Assembly: GCA_039934475.1 (NCBI GenBank)
Contig: JBDTMC010000027.1
Span: forward strand, 1-30,499
DNA length: 30,499 bases
Direction of reading: 5' to 3'
From: JBDTMC01 sp039934475
Lineage (GTDB): Bacteria; Acidobacteriota; Terriglobia; Bryobacterales; Bryobacteraceae
Shown here: in pieces, positions 30,420-30,499 of the stretch
How positions within the stretch are numbered: the first letter of the stretch is position 1
How the letters are laid out: each line of letters starts with the position of its first letter
Notes under the pieces: model-generated
Seen by the model: the letters and a program-made list of their open reading frames with translations, nothing else
Told to the model about the DNA's origin: nothing
Database searches by the model: none
Program-made: the position numbers and the translations under genes

Positions 30420-30499
30420 ATGTATAACGCTAAAGCGTATTCTGCTTCCAGTCCGACGGCGGCGCTGGCGGCCGCTACCATTGCGCGGCGTGCGTTGAC
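30420..30499 (+). CDS. Zinc-dependent NAD(P) alcohol dehydrogenase, N-terminal start
   Basis: Only 26 codons are present, continuing past the window. The opening MYNAKAYSASSPTAALAAAT and then IARR resembles the N-terminus of NAD(P)-dependent, YahK/cinnamyl-type zinc alcohol dehydrogenases (for example, ones that begin KAYS... with IxRR about 20 residues later). The zinc ligands and Rossmann domain lie outside, so the call rests on the start alone. It is separated from the HicB-like gene by 73 bp. Confidence 0.65.
   Translation, partial: MYNAKAYSASSPTAALAAATIARRAL

Overview
The window is a GC-rich, gene-dense bacterial chromosome segment. Its content suggests an acidobacterium of the Solibacter/Bryobacterales type: a hopanoid radical-SAM gene (hpnH), several Tat-exported oxidoreductases, a periplasmic quinoprotein, a DUF6599-like protein, lipocalin-like and DinB-like secreted proteins, and an intergenic hairpin whose spurious translation reads LPYGRGSV. 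The taxonomic placement is inferred from gene content and recollection, not from a search. I see no phage, insertion sequence, CRISPR array, tRNA or rRNA.

Layout. 1-1506: end of a glutamine amidotransferase and pabB (p-aminobenzoate/folate). 1472-3097 (-): a YbiT-type ABC-F ATPase. 3217-3783: a UPF0175 antitoxin followed by a broken PIN toxin. 3792-6179 (-): a quinone-oxidoreductase-like MDR enzyme and an Lpd-like flavoprotein. 6216-6542: a relic fragment related to the locus at 19957-20413. 6552-9385 (-): a translationally coupled APC permease and an M24-like protein with altered metal ligands. 9454-12779: a PQQ dehydrogenase, hpnH and a small coupled gene. 12752-14924 (-): a compact OpuC-type osmoprotectant ABC transporter. 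14923-17375: a diadenylate cyclase fused to a YbbR/CdaR domain, then serB. 17404-19551: exported DinB-like protein, exported MsrA, and a LysR regulator cut short by an amber codon. 19620-21525: lipocalin-like protein, sugar-binding protein (-) and a small membrane protein. 21530-26823: two Tat-exported aldo/keto reductases, a secreted esterase, a DUF6599-like protein and a Tat-exported DUF362 protein. 26885-27500: a decayed PAF-acetylhydrolase-like pseudogene. 27504-28214: an unknown gene ending at a perfect hairpin. 28278-30118: a Gfo/Idh/MocA dehydrogenase overlapping a sugar-phosphate isomerase/epimerase. 30152-30499: an orphan HicB-like protein and the start of a zinc alcohol dehydrogenase.

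How it fits together. The most suggestive junction is at 14922-14925. There the osmoprotectant transporter operon and the c-di-AMP synthase gene are divergent, and their start codons share bases. c-di-AMP is a known osmolyte and potassium regulator in other phyla, and the synthase here carries its usual regulator (CdaR/YbbR) as a C-terminal domain. A second theme is decay: a PIN toxin, a hydrolase, a LysR gene and a duplicated lipocalin/sugar-binding pair are each at some stage of breakdown beside intact neighbours. Neighbouring genes are tightly packed, with four ATGA overlaps and several convergent 3' overlaps. No single undescribed multi-gene system stands out with certainty. The best candidates are the cyclase-CdaR fusion with its osmolyte transporter, and the hpnH-coupled small protein.
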